Origin: JBHENC01 sp051000345
GTDB lineage: Bacteria > Acidobacteriota > Blastocatellia > Pyrinomonadales > Pyrinomonadaceae
Reading direction: 5' to 3'
DNA: 44,359 nucleotides
Assembly (NCBI GenBank): GCA_051000345.1
Contig: JBPCOJ010000057.1
Location: 1 to 44,359, forward strand
Shown here: one piece after another, positions 40,635 to 44,359 of the stretch
Numbering within the stretch: position 1 is the stretch's first letter
Layout of the letters: each line of letters begins with the position of its first letter
Made by a program: the position numbers and the translations under genes
The notes under the pieces: generated by a model
Databases searched by the model: none
What the model was told of the DNA's origin: nothing
What the model saw: only the letters and a program-made list of their open reading frames with translations

Positions 40635-42353
40635 ATGAATAAACTATTTTGTGTAGCATTTGTGTTAGCCGTGCTGTTGTCTGGCTCGACCTTTGACGCC
40701 GCCGCGCAATCGGCATCATCTTCTGCGTCGAAGAACGCCAAAGCGACGGGCGCGGCAATTGTCAGCGGACGCGTCACTGTCGAAGGCAAAGCGGCGGCGG
40801 GTGTCACAGTGGCAGCGGCGACTTCCGACTACGGCCCGGAGCGTAAAGTCTTCGGGCAGAGCGTAACGGATGCGGACGGGCGTTTTCAGATTACTAATGT
40901 TCCGGCAGGGCGCATGACCGTGCAGGCGCTCGCCGAAGGTTTCGTTGCAAAGCAAAGCACAAGTTTTGAGAATTCCGGCAAGACAATCACCGTCGCCGAA
41001 GGCGAGACGATTGAAAACGTTGACTTCACATTGACGCGTGGCGGTGTTGTAACGGGGCGCGTGACACAGTCAAACGGCCAGCCCGTGATTGAAGAGCATG
41101 TTTCCATCACGCTTGTTGACGAGGCCGGAAAGAAGGTTCCGTCATTTTACTTTAATTCCTACTTATTCGACACGGACGACCGGGGTATGTATCGCGTTTA
41201 CGGCTTGCGCGCGGGACGCTATCTAATCAGCGTCGGACAAACGAAAGGCACGGTTCGCATCGGCTATGGCGGGCGCTTCTTTCCGCAAACGTTTCATCCC
41301 GGCGTGATTGACGAAGCGAAGGCGACGATTGTCGAGGTAACGGCGGGCGGCGAAGCGACGGGCATTGACATTACGCTCGATCCGCCGAAACGCACTTACG
41401 TCGCGACAGGGCGCATCATTGATGCGGAGACAGGCAAGCCCGTGTCCGACGTTACATACGCTTACGGCACTTACGACACCAGCGCAAAAAGAGTGGGCGC
41501 GTTTGGCTTCAACAACACCACGACCAATGCCAAAGGCGAATTTCGCATTGAAGGATTGCTCCCGGATAATTACGCGATCTTTGCATTTAACACGGGCGGC
41601 GACACCGGCGCTCTGGCAGACTCTTATAGCGATTCAGTTATTTTTGAAATCACGGATGCAAATGTCAGCAATCTCGAAATCCAGTTGCATCGCGGCGCGA
41701 CGATCAGCGGTGTCACCGTGTTGGAGAACCCGAACGACAAAGCCGCGCGCGCGCAGTTATCAAAGCTGCAACTTCGTGTCTTTAATTCAGCTCCGGAAAC
41801 AGGCACGCTTAACTTCCGGGCTGACCGCATCAACGCTGACGGCAGCTTTCTTCTAAAGGGACTCCATCCCGGCAAAACAAAAATCTCGCTCGGCAATTAT
41901 CCACCCGTCAAAGGCTTTTCACTTGTGCGCGTCGAGCGCAACGGCGCAGAGCAACCGGGCGGCATAGATGTCGGCGCGGGCGAACAAATCAACGGCGTGC
42001 GCCTTGTGCTCGCCTACGGCAACGGTGCCGTGCGCGGGCAAGTCGAGATCAAAAACGGCGTGGTTCCCGAAGGCGCGCGCCTCAGCGTGACGGCGCGTCG
42101 TCCGGGCGACGATCAAAGCAATTATTACGGCGTATTTGTCGATGAGCGAAATCGTTTTCTTATCGAGGGAATGCCCCCGGGTACTTATGAATTGACGTTG
42201 AAAGCGAGAATTTTCTCTGACGCCACTCCGCCGACGCCGCCGCGCGATGTCGCCGCGCCCGTCAAGCAAACCGTCACCGTAACAGACGGCGCGGAAACAC
42301 AAGCGAACTTCACGCTCGACTTGAGCGCAGGCAGCGAAGGGAAAACGCCATGA
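40635..42353 (+). CDS. Secreted protein with carboxypeptidase-regulatory-like repeats (first paralogue)
   Basis: This exported protein has 572 residues. Seen: a signal peptide (LFCVAFVLAVLLSGSTFDAAAQ), then several beta-sandwich modules of the CarboxypepD_reg type: IVSGRVTVEGKAAAGVTVAA with TDADGRFQITNVPAGRMTVQ, GVVTGRVTQSNGQPVIEEHV with TDDRGMYRVYGLRAGRYLIS, and TGRIIDAETGKPVSDVTY with FRIEGLLPDNYAIF, plus later, weaker copies. No catalytic motif is seen. GGAGAGG before ATG 40635 marks the start. Its stop overlaps the start of the second paralogue (ATGA). Such proteins are frequent in Acidobacteria; function is unknown, possibly adhesive or outer-membrane associated. Confidence 0.85.
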   Translation: MNKLFCVAFVLAVLLSGSTFDAAAQSASSSASKNAKATGAAIVSGRVTVEGKAAAGVTVAAATSDYGPERKVFGQSVTDADGRFQITNVPAGRMTVQALAEGFVAKQSTSFENSGKTITVAEGETIENVDFTLTRGGVVTGRVTQSNGQPVIEEHVSITLVDEAGKKVPSFYFNSYLFDTDDRGMYRVYGLRAGRYLISVGQTKGTVRIGYGGRFFPQTFHPGVIDEAKATIVEVTAGGEATGIDITLDPPKRTYVATGRIIDAETGKPVSDVTYAYGTYDTSAKRVGAFGFNNTTTNAKGEFRIEGLLPDNYAIFAFNTGGDTGALADSYSDSVIFEITDANVSNLEIQLHRGATISGVTVLENPNDKAARAQLSKLQLRVFNSAPETGTLNFRADRINADGSFLLKGLHPGKTKISLGNYPPVKGFSLVRVERNGAEQPGGIDVGAGEQINGVRLVLAYGNGAVRGQVEIKNGVVPEGARLSVTARRPGDDQSNYYGVFVDERNRFLIEGMPPGTYELTLKARIFSDATPPTPPRDVAAPVKQTVTVTDGAETQANFTLDLSAGSEGKTP

Positions 42354-44227
42354 TGCTTTATCTTCGAGTAAGCAGCGCACACCGCATCGTTTTCGCGTTG
42401 CTGATGCTAACGAATTTCGCACACGCGCAAAACAGCACTGCGCCGCGCATACCCGATAAAGTCGAAACGAAAAAAAGCGCGCGCGCCAATCCTGTTCGCA
42501 CGGGTTCTATTTCAGGGCGCGTCTTGAGTGATGGTGGACAACCGCTCGCGGACGTGACCGTTTATGCCGCAGCGGGCGCGCAAAACTCCTCGCACTCGGC
42601 GAACACGGATGCCGATGGCAACTTTCGCATCACGGATTTGACGCCCGCCGCCTATAGCCTGACGGCGCGGCTACCCGGCTATGTAGCAAAGCCGGATACA
42701 TCCTTCTCGATTGACTTTGGTCAGAAGGAATCCGGCTATTACTATCTCGGCGACAACGCAACGCTGACGATGATTAAGGGCGGCGTGATAACGGGCAAAG
42801 CGTTGAACGCGGCGGGCGAGGCAATCGTCGGCGCGCGTGTGCAGGCGATTCGCATACGGGACGCGAATAATCTCTCCACCAACTCGCAGGAAAATCTTTA
42901 CCAACCCACACGGCAAACCGATGATCGCGGCATTTATCGCTTCTACGGGCTGGCACAGGGTACTTATCTGATTGCTGTCGGCGGCGCTACACCGTTTTAT
43001 AGCGGCTATAGATTAACGGCCTACGATGCAGACGCGCCGACATATTATCCGTCGGCGGCGACGCGCGACACAGCGAGCGAAATTGCCGTGCGCGCGGGCG
43101 AAGAAGCGAGCGGCATAGACATACGTTATCGCGGCGAGCGGGGCCATACGGTGAGCGGCACAATCCTTAATGCTCCCGCCGCAAAGTCCGGCTTCTCCAG
43201 CATTAATATCACGCTTTATCACTCTTCAAACGGAACGGTTGAAGCCACCACGTATTTGTTCAATGAGATAGCCAAAGGATTCGCCTTCGACGGCGTGGCC
43301 GACGGCGAGTATGACGTTGCGGCGCAGAGCAATAGTTTGAGCGAAGACAGTATTGGCATGAAGTCTTTGCCCGCGCATGTCTCTGTGCGCGGCGCTAACG
43401 TGAGCGGCTTAAAACTCGCGCTCCAACCGCTCGGCTACATCAAAGGGCGCGTGCGTTTTACGGAAGAACCGAACCCATCGCCGCCGTTGTGCGCGGTAAA
43501 CAAACGCCCGCCCGCATCGCTGACGGAAACTGCGCTCAATGCGCGCCGCGATGAAAAAGACGCGGCGAAACAACGCGTGCCGCCCGTTGCGTCTTCTGGA
43601 TTCTCCGCGCTGCCGAACGCCGACGGAGATTTTACGATCCGCAATCTCGAAGCGGGACGCTATCGCTTGCAGGTGCGCCCGCCGAACGAGACTTTGTATG
43701 TCGCTTCGATTGAGAACAGTTCGCCAACCAACTCGCTGATTAATAATCGCCGCGACGAAACAATTGCGCTGCAATCCGGCGAGCGAAAGGAAGGCTTAAT
43801 AATTACGCTGGGGGGCGGAGCGGCGCAATTCGGCGGGCGCGTCGTTGCTTCCGCCGAAACTTCGCCGCTGCCCGCGCAGCTACGCGTTTACCTCGTGCCG
43901 CTCGAACCCGAACGCATCAATGAGGCGTTGCGCTATGCTGAAACCTTCGTCGATCAAGACGGCGCTTTTAAGTTCAAAAATATCGCGCCCGGACGTTATC
44001 AGGTAGTTGCACGCGTGTCGGAAGAAACTTCGGCGGGCGCGACGGCAGCGGCAGGCGAAGCACGGCGACCATTTTTATGGGACGCAGAGAATCGCACTAA
44101 ATTGCGTCGCGCCATCGAAGCGACAGAGCGCTTGACCGTTACTTTGCAACCATGCCAGAGCATTGCGGATTACTCATTGCGATATAGCGCGCCGTCATCC
44201 ATAGGCAACGCTGATTCTAAAAAATAA
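42350..44227 (+). CDS. Secreted protein with carboxypeptidase-regulatory-like repeats (second paralogue)
   Basis: This protein of 625 residues has the same plan as the gene before it: signal peptide ending near FAHAQ, then TGSISGRVLSDGGQPLADVT with TDADGNFRITDLTPAAYSLT, GVITGKALNAAGEAIVGARV with TDDRGIYRFYGLAQGTYLIA, a YYPSAATRDTASEIAVRAGE segment parallel to FFPQTFHPGV in the first copy, and further beta modules (NADGDFTIRNLEAGRYRLQV, DQDGAFKFKNIAPGRYQVVA). The two genes overlap by 4 bases and are probably an old tandem duplication, translated together. No catalytic residues are recognised. Confidence 0.85.
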   Translation: MMLYLRVSSAHRIVFALLMLTNFAHAQNSTAPRIPDKVETKKSARANPVRTGSISGRVLSDGGQPLADVTVYAAAGAQNSSHSANTDADGNFRITDLTPAAYSLTARLPGYVAKPDTSFSIDFGQKESGYYYLGDNATLTMIKGGVITGKALNAAGEAIVGARVQAIRIRDANNLSTNSQENLYQPTRQTDDRGIYRFYGLAQGTYLIAVGGATPFYSGYRLTAYDADAPTYYPSAATRDTASEIAVRAGEEASGIDIRYRGERGHTVSGTILNAPAAKSGFSSINITLYHSSNGTVEATTYLFNEIAKGFAFDGVADGEYDVAAQSNSLSEDSIGMKSLPAHVSVRGANVSGLKLALQPLGYIKGRVRFTEEPNPSPPLCAVNKRPPASLTETALNARRDEKDAAKQRVPPVASSGFSALPNADGDFTIRNLEAGRYRLQVRPPNETLYVASIENSSPTNSLINNRRDETIALQSGERKEGLIITLGGGAAQFGGRVVASAETSPLPAQLRVYLVPLEPERINEALRYAETFVDQDGAFKFKNIAPGRYQVVARVSEETSAGATAAAGEARRPFLWDAENRTKLRRAIEATERLTVTLQPCQSIADYSLRYSAPSSIGNADSKK

Positions 44228-44329
44228 AGCAGGAACCTAATGTGTGACTCTTTTTAAGCATCCATTGAACCGAAACCTATGTAGAATTGCTGGTGACGAA
44301 ACCACAAGTTCTGACAAAGGAGCGGTTCA

Positions 44330-44359
44330 ATGGACAGAGACACTTTTATCATTACTGTG
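44330..44359 (+). CDS. Start of a further gene, possibly an IS transposase (truncated by window end)
   Basis: AAAGGAG lies 7 bases before ATG 44330, so a real gene start is likely. Only ten residues, MDRDTFIITV, are visible. They resemble the N-terminus of some IS982-type transposases, which is a weak hint. If so, the element's left end would lie within the 102 bases upstream. Confidence 0.35.
   Translation, partial: MDRDTFIITV

Noticed and set aside
1..44359. CRISPR array, rRNA genes, prophage or replication origin
   Set aside because: No regularly spaced direct repeats, rRNA sequence, phage structural genes or DnaA-box clusters were seen.

Overview
The window reads as chromosomal DNA of a Gram-negative bacterium, most likely an acidobacterium of the Blastocatellia/Pyrinomonadales type. 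This placement is inference. It rests on gene style: an ECF sigma factor of the TIGR02999 type next to a TPR Ser/Thr kinase, a very large secreted FG-GAP/PD40/DUF11/Calx-beta/DUF4214 protein with GGGN-LVASG repeats, carboxypeptidase-regulatory-like secreted proteins, and GC-rich coding DNA full of GCGC. A 16S or marker-gene tree would settle it.

Layout. 1-7.8 kb (+): the 3' part of a glycosyltransferase-9 gene, an isoprenylcysteine-methyltransferase-like membrane protein, a lipoprotein alpha/beta hydrolase flanked by attC-like sequence, a DUF3108 protein, then DUF4912, a GH57 glucan branching enzyme, a glycerophosphodiester phosphodiesterase and an AraC regulator. 8-11.1 kb (+): myo-inositol-phosphate synthase and a single-domain Clp-type AAA+ ATPase, each followed by a clean intrinsic terminator. 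11.2-27.1 kb (-): a HEAT-repeat protein, a YfcE-type phosphoesterase coupled to a membrane J-domain protein, a structured intergenic region, a close-packed run cinA-plsY-gpsA-cofH-smpB-pepA, a membrane Ser/Thr kinase with a discoidin-like C-terminus, a small membrane protein, a cupin coupled to an isopropylmalate-dehydrogenase-family gene, an M28 glutaminyl-cyclase-like lipoprotein, a 2Fe-2S ferredoxin and a Fur-family regulator.

The best find is at 27184-27506 (+): a tRNA-Leu(UAA) gene split in the anticodon, between U34 and A35, by a 239-nt ORF-less group I intron. P1 to P9 can be drawn by hand, and the core resembles the Azoarcus and cyanobacterial IC3 introns with compensatory changes in P3.

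27.7-31 kb (-): an ECF sigma factor followed by a Ser/Thr kinase-TPR gene that is broken by one extra base just before its catalytic HRD motif. 31.4-37.6 kb (+): a secreted giant of about 2060 codons, also broken by a single frameshift beside a 24-bp tandem repeat. A 78-nt imperfect palindrome lies between these divergent loci. 37.7-44.2 kb: a DegT-family aminotransferase (-), an exported M20 amidohydrolase (+), and two translationally coupled paralogous secreted proteins with carboxypeptidase-regulatory-like repeats (+). The last 30 bases begin a new gene that may be an insertion-sequence transposase.

Functionally the window mixes housekeeping (phospholipid synthesis by PlsY/GpsA, trans-translation by SmpB, NMN/pyrazine salvage by CinA, peptide turnover), storage-polysaccharide and inositol metabolism, and two signalling kinases. 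No CRISPR array, rRNA or prophage was seen.
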